Positions 47,617-56,173 of a DNA stretch of 64,000 nt are shown here, piece after piece. Origin of the DNA: Arthrobacter sp. Leaf69 (GTDB lineage Bacteria; Actinomycetota; Actinomycetes; Actinomycetales; Micrococcaceae); the NCBI RefSeq assembly GCF_001422645.1, contig NZ_LMLR01000001.1, positions 684,325 to 748,324 of the forward strand. The letters are read 5' to 3'. How positions within the stretch are numbered: position 1 is the first letter of the stretch; every line of letters begins with the position of its first letter. The notes under the pieces are model-generated. The model saw only the letters and a list, made by a program, of their open reading frames with translations. It did no database searches and was not told where the DNA came from. Made by a program: the position numbers and the translations under genes.

Positions 47617-48690
47617 CTACCTGCCCGACTGCGTGTTGAACTCCAGCAGCGCGTCCACGATCTTCTCTGCGGCGTGGCCGTCGCCGTAGGGGGCGGCGTC
47701 CGTGGGCTCAGGGGCGGGCCGCTTCACGGTATCGGCCAGGATGGACAGGTCATCGCTGACCAGGACATTCCAGCGTGATTCGAGGGTCTCCACCCACTCC
47801 GTTTCGGGACGGATGGTGGTGCATGGCACCCGCAACAGGAATGCTTCCTTCTGCAGCCCGCCGGAGTCAGTGACGACGCCTTCACTGTTCCGCACGGCGT
47901 TGACCAGCTGCGGATAGGCCAGCGGCGGGCAGGCCCGGATGCTTCCCTGCTCGAGTGTCAGTCCGTGACGTTCGGCCAGGCTGACCAGGCGCGGGTGGGC
48001 CAGCAGAAGCACCGGACGGTCCAGGGACGCCAAAGAGTCAAGGATGGCCTTGAGACGGGCCGGCGAGTCCGTGTTGTCGGGACGGTGAATGGTGCTGACG
48101 TAGTAACCGCCCGGCTCCATATCAAGGGGCAGGGGCTCGTTGCGGCGCTCCAGCAGCGACCGGACCTGGTACAGGACATCGGTCATGACGTCGCCGACGA
48201 GGACCGTCTTGCCGGCCAGGCCCTCATTGGCCAGGTGGTCCACGGCAACCTGGGTGGGCGCCAAAAGCAGGTCCGCCGCGTGGTCCGTCAGGACACGGTT
48301 GTGTTCTTCCGGCATGCGCCGGTTGAAGGAACGCAGCCCCGCTTCGAGGTGGGCCAGCGGAATGTGCATCTTGACCGCGGCGATGGCCGCGGCCAGTGTG
48401 GAGTTGGTGTCGCCGTAGACCAGGACACAGTCCGGCTTGGCCTCTTCCAGGATTTCCTCAAGGCCTCCGAGCATCGCGCCCGTCTGTGCCCCGTGCTTGC
48501 CGGATCCCACCCCGAGGTTGAAGTCGGGGGCGGGGATACCCAGGTCCCGGAAGAAGACATCACTCATGAGCTCGTCATAGTGCTGGCCTGTGTGGGCGAT
48601 GAGGTGTTCTGCCCGGCCGGAAATGGCTGATGCGATCGGTGCGAGCTTTACGAACTGTGGTCTTGCGCCGACGACGCTGAGAATACGCAT
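47617..48690 (-). CDS. Non-hydrolysing UDP-N-acetylglucosamine 2-epimerase family (WecB/WbpI)
   Basis: 357 residues. Family marks: VVGARPQFVKLAPIASAI at the N-terminus, HTGQHYDELMSDVFF, VYGDTNSTLAAAIAA, HLEAGLRSFNRRMPEEHNRV and the C-terminal SGGLQKEAF. WecB makes UDP-ManNAc; WbpI, a close relative, epimerises UDP-GlcNAc(3NAc)A to UDP-ManNAc(3NAc)A. Sequence alone does not separate them, but four partner enzymes of the WbpI pathway lie within 8 kb. ATG 48690 has TAAGCT six bases upstream and appears leaderless. Confidence 0.9.
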   Translation of the reverse strand: MRILSVVGARPQFVKLAPIASAISGRAEHLIAHTGQHYDELMSDVFFRDLGIPAPDFNLGVGSGKHGAQTGAMLGGLEEILEEAKPDCVLVYGDTNSTLAAAIAAVKMHIPLAHLEAGLRSFNRRMPEEHNRVLTDHAADLLLAPTQVAVDHLANEGLAGKTVLVGDVMTDVLYQVRSLLERRNEPLPLDMEPGGYYVSTIHRPDNTDSPARLKAILDSLASLDRPVLLLAHPRLVSLAERHGLTLEQGSIRACPPLAYPQLVNAVRNSEGVVTDSGGLQKEAFLLRVPCTTIRPETEWVETLESRWNVLVSDDLSILADTVKRPAPEPTDAAPYGDGHAAEKIVDALLEFNTQSGR

Positions 48691-48696
48691 GGTCCT

Positions 48697-48702
48697 AGCT
48701 TA
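48697..48702 (-). promoter_or_regulatory. -10 box for a leaderless 2-epimerase mRNA
   Basis: On the minus strand TAAGCT is followed by the six bases AGGACC and then ATG. The spacing is identical to the other leaderless starts in the window. AGGA is too close to the ATG (2 bases) to act as a ribosome binding site. Confidence 0.55.
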
Positions 48703-48768
48703 GGCGAAAGCCGCGCCCGGCCTTGGCAGCTGTGATCCGGCCCACCGGACCTAGCAGGCCGTGCCCGG

Positions 48769-50775
48769 TCAGCACGCGGTGACCCTGTAGAGTTTGGCCG
48801 CGCCCTGCTTGTCCACAAGTTCCACCTTGGCTCCCGCGGCAGTGGCGACGTCGACGAACGCGGGGTAGGACCTGGCCTCCGGGAAGTTGAGCATGTAGAA
48901 GTGGCCGAAGTCGAGGATGTACCGGACGTGCTCTTTCCCTGCGAGCTGGCAGGTTTCAGATCCGGTCTGCGCCGTTGTGATATCCTTCGCGATCTTGCGC
49001 AGTTCGGCATCGGGTCCCGGCGCAAGATGGTACTGCGTAACGTGGCGGCCGGAGACGGCGTAGGCCAGCGCCCCGCCATTGAACGGATTGACGCCGATGA
49101 CGGCGTCTTCCGGGACAGTCGTGCCAAGCCGGGACATCAGGGCGAATTCATCATTGGAAACCGCCCAGCCCGGGACGAATGAATAGGTGTCGCGGATTTT
49201 GGTGGACACGGCGGTCAGCCCGGGATCATGGACGCGTCCCACCAGGGTGGAAAAGGCAAGGGCAAGAATGGCCGCCGCCGCGACGGCGTACAGGCTTCCG
49301 GATCCCCGGAACTGCGGCAGGCCAAGACGCCGGCCGGGAGATCGCCGCTCGGCCATGCGCCCAAGCCATCCCCTGACGGCGGACACCAGGCCGTCAGCGC
49401 CGACGCTGGCGAGCACAATCATAAACAGGGGCACCAAAGCCGCGAGCCGGTAGGGGTCCTGGTACCAGCTGCCGATGGTGAAGTGCCGGAAGCGGCCCTG
49501 ATACATGAAGACCGCGACGATGTAGAGGGCGGCGGCGATCAGGGCACAGGCGATCATCCAACCACCACGCCGCCGCACGATGATGGTGACGATTCCCAAG
49601 AGGGCCGCTACGGAGGCGACCATTGTCGCGCTGCCGCCAAGGAGCGTGCCCGTCGCCACGTCTTCCACCGCCTGGGCCAGCGTCCGGCTGGGTTTCCAGT
49701 TGTCAAAGCTGAGGAGCAAAGCCTGCCAGACGACGAGGAAGGCTGCAGCCGCGGCGAACCCCCAGAGGACCACGAGTCCGATTGCCCGGGCGCCCGCTTT
49801 GGCGCGGATGCGGGCGCGGAGCTGGGCGAACCACGCGGCGGCAATGAGCGGGACGGAGAATGCCAGGAGCGCCGTGACACCGTTGGGCTGCGACAAGAAC
49901 AACGCCGCAACCGAAATGAGCAGGAAGGACCACAGGCTGACGTTGTCCATGAATCGTTCGCGCCCGGCATTGAACAGCCCCACGAGGACCAGCAGCGCCA
50001 ACGGCAGCAGGCTGTAGGCCAGCGTGTTGGGATACAGCGGGCCCCACTGGAGCAATTGCAGCGGGAACATCCAGAAACCGCCGCTCAGGGCACCCGCAAA
50101 AACAAGCGGCAGAACGCGGGGGCCAATGATGCCCCGGACCAGCATGATGCAGGCGAAGGGCCACAAGATCACGCTGACCGCCACGATCACGGCGTTCTGG
50201 CTGACGAAAACGTCGTTGTTGGTCAGTTGGGAAACGAGGGCAGCCAGGGAATGCCACACGGAGGGGTAGATGGCGATCCCGGCATCCGGGTTGAGCATCC
50301 GGCCCAACGTCAGCGACGACGCGCTCCCGGTTTCGAGGATGTACCGGATCGCGTTGAGGTGAAAAATGTTGTCGTACACCTGGGCGAAGTTTCCCGGCTT
50401 GCCGACGGCCGGCCACAAGCGGCTGACGATGAGGGCGGAGCCCGCAGCCATGCCACCCAGGATTGCCGCCCATTGGACGACGGGCGCCGCCGAGGCCGGC
50501 GCGACTGCGGCAACCCGGCCAGTGAAGAACCGCCGAAGCAGGAATGCCAGGCCGGTGCACACGGCTGTCACCAGCAGGTAGCTGAGAATCCCCCAGTCCA
50601 GCCGGAGCAGACCTCCGACAACGCCGGCAAGCCCGATGAGCCCGCAGGACGCCAGGGGTGCCATCGCCGCGGACGCGAAGCCCTTGGTGCCGAGTGCCCG
50701 CGCAAGAATTAGCCCGGGAAAGAAGAGCAGGAGTGCGGCCACGGCGATAGCGGGAAACGCCTGCCACCAGTTCAT
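48769..50775 (-). CDS. Large polytopic membrane protein, DUF6541-like
   Basis: 668 residues with roughly 14-15 hydrophobic segments from the N-terminus (FPAIAVAALLLFFPGLILAR) to about residue 500, then a soluble C-terminal domain of about 150 residues (NDEFALMSRLGTTVPEDAVI, GRHVTQYHLAPG). The layout resembles GT-C glycosyltransferases and DUF6541 proteins found in actinobacterial surface-glycan clusters. An extracytoplasmic transferase or polymerase role is possible but unproven. ATG 50775 has AGGAG 5 bases upstream. The 109 bases upstream to the GT2 gene show no clear signal. Confidence 0.8.
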   Translation of the reverse strand: MNWWQAFPAIAVAALLLFFPGLILARALGTKGFASAAMAPLASCGLIGLAGVVGGLLRLDWGILSYLLVTAVCTGLAFLLRRFFTGRVAAVAPASAAPVVQWAAILGGMAAGSALIVSRLWPAVGKPGNFAQVYDNIFHLNAIRYILETGSASSLTLGRMLNPDAGIAIYPSVWHSLAALVSQLTNNDVFVSQNAVIVAVSVILWPFACIMLVRGIIGPRVLPLVFAGALSGGFWMFPLQLLQWGPLYPNTLAYSLLPLALLVLVGLFNAGRERFMDNVSLWSFLLISVAALFLSQPNGVTALLAFSVPLIAAAWFAQLRARIRAKAGARAIGLVVLWGFAAAAAFLVVWQALLLSFDNWKPSRTLAQAVEDVATGTLLGGSATMVASVAALLGIVTIIVRRRGGWMIACALIAAALYIVAVFMYQGRFRHFTIGSWYQDPYRLAALVPLFMIVLASVGADGLVSAVRGWLGRMAERRSPGRRLGLPQFRGSGSLYAVAAAAILALAFSTLVGRVHDPGLTAVSTKIRDTYSFVPGWAVSNDEFALMSRLGTTVPEDAVIGVNPFNGGALAYAVSGRHVTQYHLAPGPDAELRKIAKDITTAQTGSETCQLAGKEHVRYILDFGHFYMLNFPEARSYPAFVDVATAAGAKVELVDKQGAAKLYRVTAC

Positions 50776-50884
50776 TAATGCTCCTGCCCGTCCGAATTAC
50801 CGACTTGAGTCTAGCAAGCCGGGCCGGTGCCCTTGCGCCCGGGCGACTCCGGCAGCGGGCGGCACGGCGGCGGGGGTGCCGTCA

Positions 50885-52030
50885 TTAAGGCGCGGCGGGC
50901 GGTGCCCGGAAAACGCCGGTCGCGGCCCGCAGTCGCTCGCTGACGTAGTGGCGAATGATCGAATCGCCGGACAGCGAGTCCAGCATCCGTGGGGTGAGCA
51001 GCTCCCCGCTCCGGCCGGAAGCCCGGTATTCCGCCGCCAGGACCCGCAGCTGCCGAAGGTCGCCGGCCGAGCCGGCCGCCTGGATAAGGGTGGCGTCACG
51101 CCGGCTGATGCTGGGAATGGAACCGCCGGCCAAAGACAGGACCCTTGCGGCCAGTCCGCGCCAGTACAGGCTTTCCCCGAGATCCCACAACGGGGCGCGG
51201 CCGGGGGAGTCGGGCGCATCCGCGCGCCGGAGCAAGGCCCCGATGCCGTGCACCCTCAGGATCTTGTGGGCGATGGCGCGCCGTTCCGCCGTCGACCCCT
51301 GCTGCAGCCAGTCCGCGGCAAGCAGGTGTTCCAGCCACGCGAACTCCTGCTGTAGCGGCCGGATGGAACTCGTCACGCGGGCCGGCCCGGAGTCATCGGT
51401 CTGCCGGTATGCCGGTGCGCCGTACGGGTAGCAGATGGCTCCGGAGCGGAACCACAGCCTCAAGGTAGGTTCAATGTCTTCGCCGGTCGGGACGCCTTCG
51501 GTGTAGCCGAACCCAAGGGCGAGCAGGCTCTCGCGGCGCAACAGGCCGTAGGGGACACTGCGGTACGCCAGCCCGTCGCGGAGGGGGTGGAGTACCAGGG
51601 GCTTCGACGGCCTAATTCGCGGCGACGGGAGAATGTTGCCTGCAGGTGTCCGCAGCGGTGCGATCACGGCCGCGGCAGTATGAGCCTCGGCCACCTCCCA
51701 CCAGGCCAGCAGCGAACCGGGTTCCAGGTAGTCATCCGAGTCAAGGAAGCTAAGGTAGGCCGCGCCGCTGCGGCCCAGGGCGTAGTTGCGGGGGCCGGCC
51801 GGTGACGCCACGCCGTCGGAATGGCTGAGATAGGTGACGCCGTCGACGCCGGTTTGAAACCCGGGGCCGGACAGGCTGTCCGCGGCAAGGTTGTGCAGCA
51901 CCACCGTCACGTGCACATCGACACCGCGGGCGGCCAGCGCAGCGCGCTGGTCAAGGACGGACGCTATTCCGCGCGCTACCGGCCGCGCCGGGTCATGGAC
52001 CGGGATGACGACTTCGATGCTTTGGGTCAT
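50885..52030 (-). CDS. GT2-family glycosyltransferase (paralogue of the 46407 gene)
   Basis: 381 residues: SIEVVIPVHDPARPVARGI, metal-binding FLDSDDYLEPGS near 95-106, PTGEDIEPTLRLWF and a C-terminal helical region. Strong local similarity to the GT2 at 46407-47510, including SPAGPRNYAL and VPYGLLRRESLLALGF. ATG 52030 has AGGAG 10 bases upstream. It is divergent from the GT-B gene at 52086 with only 55 bases between starts. Confidence 0.87.
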   Translation of the reverse strand: MTQSIEVVIPVHDPARPVARGIASVLDQRAALAARGVDVHVTVVLHNLAADSLSGPGFQTGVDGVTYLSHSDGVASPAGPRNYALGRSGAAYLSFLDSDDYLEPGSLLAWWEVAEAHTAAAVIAPLRTPAGNILPSPRIRPSKPLVLHPLRDGLAYRSVPYGLLRRESLLALGFGYTEGVPTGEDIEPTLRLWFRSGAICYPYGAPAYRQTDDSGPARVTSSIRPLQQEFAWLEHLLAADWLQQGSTAERRAIAHKILRVHGIGALLRRADAPDSPGRAPLWDLGESLYWRGLAARVLSLAGGSIPSISRRDATLIQAAGSAGDLRQLRVLAAEYRASGRSGELLTPRMLDSLSGDSIIRHYVSERLRAATGVFRAPPAAP

Positions 52031-52073
52031 GGACTACAAACTCCTGAGCGAGGGTATTTGGGGAGTCCCGCGA

Positions 52074-52079
52074 TAACCT
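52074..52079 (+). promoter_or_regulatory. -10 box for a leaderless glycosyltransferase mRNA
   Basis: TAACCT ends six bases before GTG 52086; no Shine-Dalgarno sequence is present. It lies in the 55-base divergent region with the minus-strand GT2 gene. Confidence 0.5.
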
Positions 52080-52085
52080 TACTGG

Positions 52086-53159
52086 GTGCAAAACGAAACT
52101 CGGGATTCCGTCCACGCCGCCCGGGGAACGTCCCCCGCTGTCCGAAGCGCGGAGGCTGGGAAGACACCCGATCCCCGGGTACTGCAATTCAACGATTGCG
52201 CTTTTGTGGCCCGGAACATGGTCCGGGCGGCCGCCCGGGCCGGCAAGAAATGGGACTACTTGCCGCCGGAGCAGGTGCGCCCCATGACGGCCGCGCCCGC
52301 CAACCCGGTCCTGGCCCGGGCACGCTTTGTTCCGTACGTTGCCCGGCGGGCGGCAAAGCTGTGGACGGCGGATGTTGTCCACGTCCACTACGCCACCAGC
52401 GCGCGGTTGCTCCGCGAACGGGGGATGCCGAAGCGCCCCTACGCCCTCACGCTGCACGGTACCGACATCCGCAAACAGTGGGCCGACCCCCACTTCCACG
52501 ATGAGATCCAGCGCGCCATCGACGGCGCCGCATACGTTTTCTATGCGAACAATGACACCGCCGAAAACGCGGTGGCCGCACGGCCGGATGCCGAGTTCCT
52601 GCCTGCGCTGGTCGATGCGGCCAGCCTCCCCGCCTGGCAGCCGGACGCACGCCCGAACATCCTGTTCGTCTCGCGCTGGGACGAGGACAAAGGGATGGAG
52701 CGGCAGCTGAGCCTCGCCCGCCAGCTCCGCCGGGCCGCCGGTCCGGACGTGAGAATCCTTGGACTGAACTGGGGACCGGGTGCCGGGCGCGCGGCCGAGG
52801 CAGGCGTGACGCTGCTGGACCGTATGTCGCAGGAGGAATACCACCGTGTGATGTCCGGTGCGCATGTCGCCGTCGGCCAGGCCACCAACAACTTCGCCAC
52901 CAGCGAGTTCGAGGCCCTTTGTATGGGGCTGCCGCTCGCCGCAGTGGGGACACGCCTTTCCCGGCCGGACGACGGCTCCACGCCCCCGGTCCTGGAGGGA
53001 ACAGAGGACGACGTCGTGGCGCAGGTCCTCGAAGCGCTCAAGGACCCCCGGGGGTGTGCGAGCACGCTCGGCGGGTCAGCGTGGGCGCTGCCCCGCTACG
53101 ACGCGGCAGCCTACGTGGACCGCCTGGAGAATCTCTACCGGGGGATCGCGGGCCGCTGA
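52086..53159 (+). CDS. GT-B glycosyltransferase (paralogue of the 55205 gene)
   Basis: 357 residues. After a non-conserved N-terminal tail, VLQFNDCAFVARNMVRAAAR begins a GT-B fold with DVVHVHYATSARLL, PYALTLHGTDIRKQW, NILFVSRWDEDKGMERQLSL and HVAVGQATNNFATSEFEALC. It shares the order and several motifs with the gene at 55205 (RPYALTLHGTDIR, HVAVGQ, ATSE-EA), so the pair is probably a local duplication. It is convergent with the ABC flippase gene, 43 bases between stops. Substrate unknown. Confidence 0.82.
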   Translation: MQNETRDSVHAARGTSPAVRSAEAGKTPDPRVLQFNDCAFVARNMVRAAARAGKKWDYLPPEQVRPMTAAPANPVLARARFVPYVARRAAKLWTADVVHVHYATSARLLRERGMPKRPYALTLHGTDIRKQWADPHFHDEIQRAIDGAAYVFYANNDTAENAVAARPDAEFLPALVDAASLPAWQPDARPNILFVSRWDEDKGMERQLSLARQLRRAAGPDVRILGLNWGPGAGRAAEAGVTLLDRMSQEEYHRVMSGAHVAVGQATNNFATSEFEALCMGLPLAAVGTRLSRPDDGSTPPVLEGTEDDVVAQVLEALKDPRGCASTLGGSAWALPRYDAAAYVDRLENLYRGIAGR

Positions 53160-53202
53160 GGAATCCTCGCAGCGGATGGAGCGGCGCTAACGCCACGGAC
53201 GC

Positions 53203-55080
53203 TTACAGCGCGCGTGCCTCCGGGCGTGCCGATTCCCCCGCCGCGGGGGAGCCCGCCGCCGGGTCGTGGAGACCCGCGAGGGCGGCCTGCTGGGCGAAGT
53301 CGGGATTGGCGCGGATGACTTCCTCGAACGTTCCCTGGGTAATGACGCTGCCGTCCTTCATAAAACAGATCCGGTCGTTGTTCCGGACGGTGGAAAGGCG
53401 GTGTGCCACCGAAATGACCGTGATCTCACCGTGCAGTTCGCTGATCGCGTTCGCAACCGCGGCTTCCGTGGACGTGTCCAGTGCACTGGTGGCCTCGTCG
53501 AGCACCAGCACCAGGGGGTCCATATACAGTGCACGGGCGATGCCCAGGCGCTGACGCTGACCGCCTGACAATGCCAGGCCCCGCTCGCCCACCCGGCCAT
53601 GGACTCCGCCGGCGCGGGCATCGATAGTCTCGAGGAGCTGGGCGCGTTCCAAGGCTGTCCGGACGCGCTCTTCGTCGATGTCGCCGCCCCAGCTCAGGGC
53701 CACATTCTGGGCAACGGAGCCGTCGAAAATCGCCACGTCCTGGGGTACATAGCCCACCCGTTTGCGCCAGTCAGCCAGCACTTCCTCGAGCGGCACGCCG
53801 TCGAGCGTCATGCTGCCCTTCGACGGGGTCAACAAACCGAGGAAGATGTCGATCAGGGTCGATTTGCCGGCTCCGGACTGCCCCACGATTCCCACGGACG
53901 AGCCGATGGGCAGACTGAGATTGATCTTGGTGACGGCCGGGGTTTCGGCACCCGGGTAGGTGAACTCAACATCCTTCAGCTCAAGCAGCTTCGGTTCGTT
54001 GGTGATCGGAGTCTTACCGAGTTTCTCGGCGTTCTCCCGCAGTACCGCAGCGTCTTTGATGTCGCGCATCACAGTCTCGGTATAGGGGAGGGTCGACTGG
54101 ACCAGGGTCAGCTGTCCCTGGACCGTGGTCAGGGCGGGCACCAGTTTGAAGCCCGCGAGGCCGAAGATAGCCACGGACGACATCGCGGCTTCCATGCCGC
54201 CGATCATGAAGCCGACCGCGCCGATCAGCAAAAAGCCGCCAATCAGGGCCATATCGATGACGAACTTGGGGACCGCGCTCATGAACCGGATATTCGACCG
54301 CGACCGGGCGGCCCGTTCACGGCTGTGCAGGACGATGTTGCCGACTTCCTGGGCCTTGTCGCGGAGAGTAATCTCCTTGAGGGCAGCGAGCATTTCGGCC
54401 ACGAGGGTGGACATGCGCATCGCAGCATCACGGTTCACCCGTCCGGCCTCATACGACTTCTTGGAGAGCCACAAGTACAGGAACGCGGCGATGATGCCGA
54501 GGTAGATGACCGTCACCAGAGCGGTCTGCCACGACGCGACGACCAGGACGATCAGGACTGATACGAAGGTCAGGGCCTGTGCCGGAAGCGTCACCGCAGG
54601 GAAGAGGACGCCCGAGACGGTGTTCGCGATTCCGACGTCGATCATCCGGACGAGTTCCGTGGTGGAGCGCTTCATCCGTTCCGTCCAGGGGGCGCGGATG
54701 TAGCTCTGGAAGAGAATGGAGCCAATCTCCAGCTCATAGTCGGCGAACTTGCGGGTGGACACCCACTGGAGCCAGATATTCAGCACGGATTTCAGGATCA
54801 TCACCAGTGCGGATCCGACCAGGATCAGCAGGCTGAACTCCTGGGTGACGTCACCGAAGACCGGCAGGGTCATCGTTCCGCCCTTGAGGATCTGATTCAG
54901 GACAAGCGCAAAAACGCCCAATGCTGCCGCGTCGAGGAGCGAAAGAACCGCCGAGAGCACACCAAAGAGCAGTAGGAACCGCCTGGCGTTGGCGGGCAAG
55001 AGAGGCAGCAGCTCGCGCATCGTGCGGCGCAGGTGTTTCAAGGAGTACTCCAAGACGGCGGTGGGAAGAATCCATCCCAT
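53203..55080 (-). CDS. PglK-like ABC half-transporter (lipid-linked glycan flippase)
   Basis: 625 residues: a membrane domain of about six spans (LLPANARRFLLLFGVLSAVL to about residue 300) fused to an ATPase with Walker A GQSGAGKST near 400-408, signature [15 protein letters not shown], Walker B VLVLDEATSALD and VAHRLSTVRNND. Layout and sequence recall PglK, which flips lipid-linked oligosaccharides, and related lipid/peptide exporters. The frame is open to 55206, but that would overlap the divergent gene start, so ATG 55080 is chosen; no good ribosome site is visible, and M62-type starts further in are possible. Confidence 0.82.
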   Translation of the reverse strand: MGWILPTAVLEYSLKHLRRTMRELLPLLPANARRFLLLFGVLSAVLSLLDAAALGVFALVLNQILKGGTMTLPVFGDVTQEFSLLILVGSALVMILKSVLNIWLQWVSTRKFADYELEIGSILFQSYIRAPWTERMKRSTTELVRMIDVGIANTVSGVLFPAVTLPAQALTFVSVLIVLVVASWQTALVTVIYLGIIAAFLYLWLSKKSYEAGRVNRDAAMRMSTLVAEMLAALKEITLRDKAQEVGNIVLHSRERAARSRSNIRFMSAVPKFVIDMALIGGFLLIGAVGFMIGGMEAAMSSVAIFGLAGFKLVPALTTVQGQLTLVQSTLPYTETVMRDIKDAAVLRENAEKLGKTPITNEPKLLELKDVEFTYPGAETPAVTKINLSLPIGSSVGIVGQSGAGKSTLIDIFLGLLTPSKGSMTLDGVPLEEVLADWRKRVGYVPQDVAIFDGSVAQNVALSWGGDIDEERVRTALERAQLLETIDARAGGVHGRVGERGLALSGGQRQRLGIARALYMDPLVLVLDEATSALDTSTEAAVANAISELHGEITVISVAHRLSTVRNNDRICFMKDGSVITQGTFEEVIRANPDFAQQAALAGLHDPAAGSPAAGESARPEARAL

Positions 55081-55204
55081 ACTACGCGGCGTGCTGCCGC
55101 GGCCCCCGTTCCCGTCAGGGACGGGTGCCGCTGTGAAACAGTGGCGGATCCGCTGCAGGAGGGGCCTGACGGGCCACCCGCGGCCAAATGAGATGATGGA
55201 CATC

Positions 55205-56173
55205 ATGAGTCAGAAGATCCGAGTCACCCAACTGTTCGACTGCGCCGACGTCGCGAAAACGCTCGTGGCCGAAGGCCGCAGGCAGGGCCAGCCGTGGAGG
55301 CTCATCCAGGGACCATGGACGCGCGGCGGGGGCAAGGCCGCCTACTACCGGTTCCGGGCCGAACAGCTTCTGGCGTACCCGGGAACCAGCATGTGGCACG
55401 TGAATATGGGCGGGCGTGCGGTCTGGGCGCGGGGCGCCCTGTCCCGGCCCTATGCGTTGACCCTGCATGGCACCGATATCAGGGAAAACTACTGGCAGGA
55501 CCAGCACCACCAGGCGATGAAAGCCGATATCGACGGCGCGGGCCACGTCTGGTACGCCACCCCGGACCTGCGCGAGAAGGCCGAACGTGCCCGGCCGGAC
55601 GCGGAGTACCTGCCGATCCCCGTCAACATGGCGGAGCTGCCGGCGTGGGTTCCGGCGCCCCGGCCGCGGGTCATTTTCCCGTCCCGCTGGGACGCCTCCA
55701 AGGGAGGGGACACGCTGCTGCAGGTCGCGGCCGACGTCGTCGCCGCCGTCGGGGGCCCCAACGGGGCGGACATCGTCGGCCTGGATTGGGGCGACCGGGC
55801 GGCCGAGGCCGCGGAACTGGGAGTCAGACTCATTCCCAAGATGCCCAAGCAGCAGTTCTTGCAGGAAATCGCGCAGGCCCATGTGGCGGTGGGGCAGGTG
55901 GCCGGCATCCTGGCCACGAGTGAGCTAGAGGCCATGGGGATCGGCGTTCCGACGATTTTCGCAGACCAAGTGGACGGCTACAGCGCGGATCTGGCCACGA
56001 TCAGTGTCAGCCGTTCCGACGTCGGCCAGGCGGCGCGCGAGGCCTTGGCCGATCCCGTGACGACGTCGCAGAAGCTGCAGGGTCCGGAATATATCCGGGT
56101 CCACCACGGAGCCGCGGGCATGATCCCGACGCTCGAGGCGGGCTATGCCAAGGTTCTGGGCAGGTCCGCATGA
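55205..56173 (+). CDS. GT-B glycosyltransferase (paralogue of the 52086 gene)
   Basis: 322 residues: KIRVTQLFDCADVAKTLVAE, SMWHVNMGGRAVWARG, RPYALTLHGTDIRENYW, RVIFPSRWDASKGGDTLLQV and HVAVGQVAGILATSELEAMG. Compact GT-B protein, shorter than typical GT4 enzymes (about 370-400). ATG 55205 is used; an ATG 12 bases earlier is in frame. GATGAT upstream could be a weak -10. The stop overlaps the next ATG, so it is the first gene of a plus-strand operon of glycan genes. Confidence 0.82.
   Translation: MSQKIRVTQLFDCADVAKTLVAEGRRQGQPWRLIQGPWTRGGGKAAYYRFRAEQLLAYPGTSMWHVNMGGRAVWARGALSRPYALTLHGTDIRENYWQDQHHQAMKADIDGAGHVWYATPDLREKAERARPDAEYLPIPVNMAELPAWVPAPRPRVIFPSRWDASKGGDTLLQVAADVVAAVGGPNGADIVGLDWGDRAAEAAELGVRLIPKMPKQQFLQEIAQAHVAVGQVAGILATSELEAMGIGVPTIFADQVDGYSADLATISVSRSDVGQAAREALADPVTTSQKLQGPEYIRVHHGAAGMIPTLEAGYAKVLGRSA

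Noticed and set aside
49228-50712. 494-codon plus-strand frame opposite the DUF6541-like gene
   Set aside because: The product is Gln/Glu/Arg/His-rich low complexity, as expected from the antisense of hydrophobic codons; the minus-strand frame has clear membrane spans and a ribosome site.
54989-55204. Extension of the GT-B gene start into the flippase gene
   Set aside because: It would overlap the divergent flippase coding start; ATG 55205 begins at the conserved fold.
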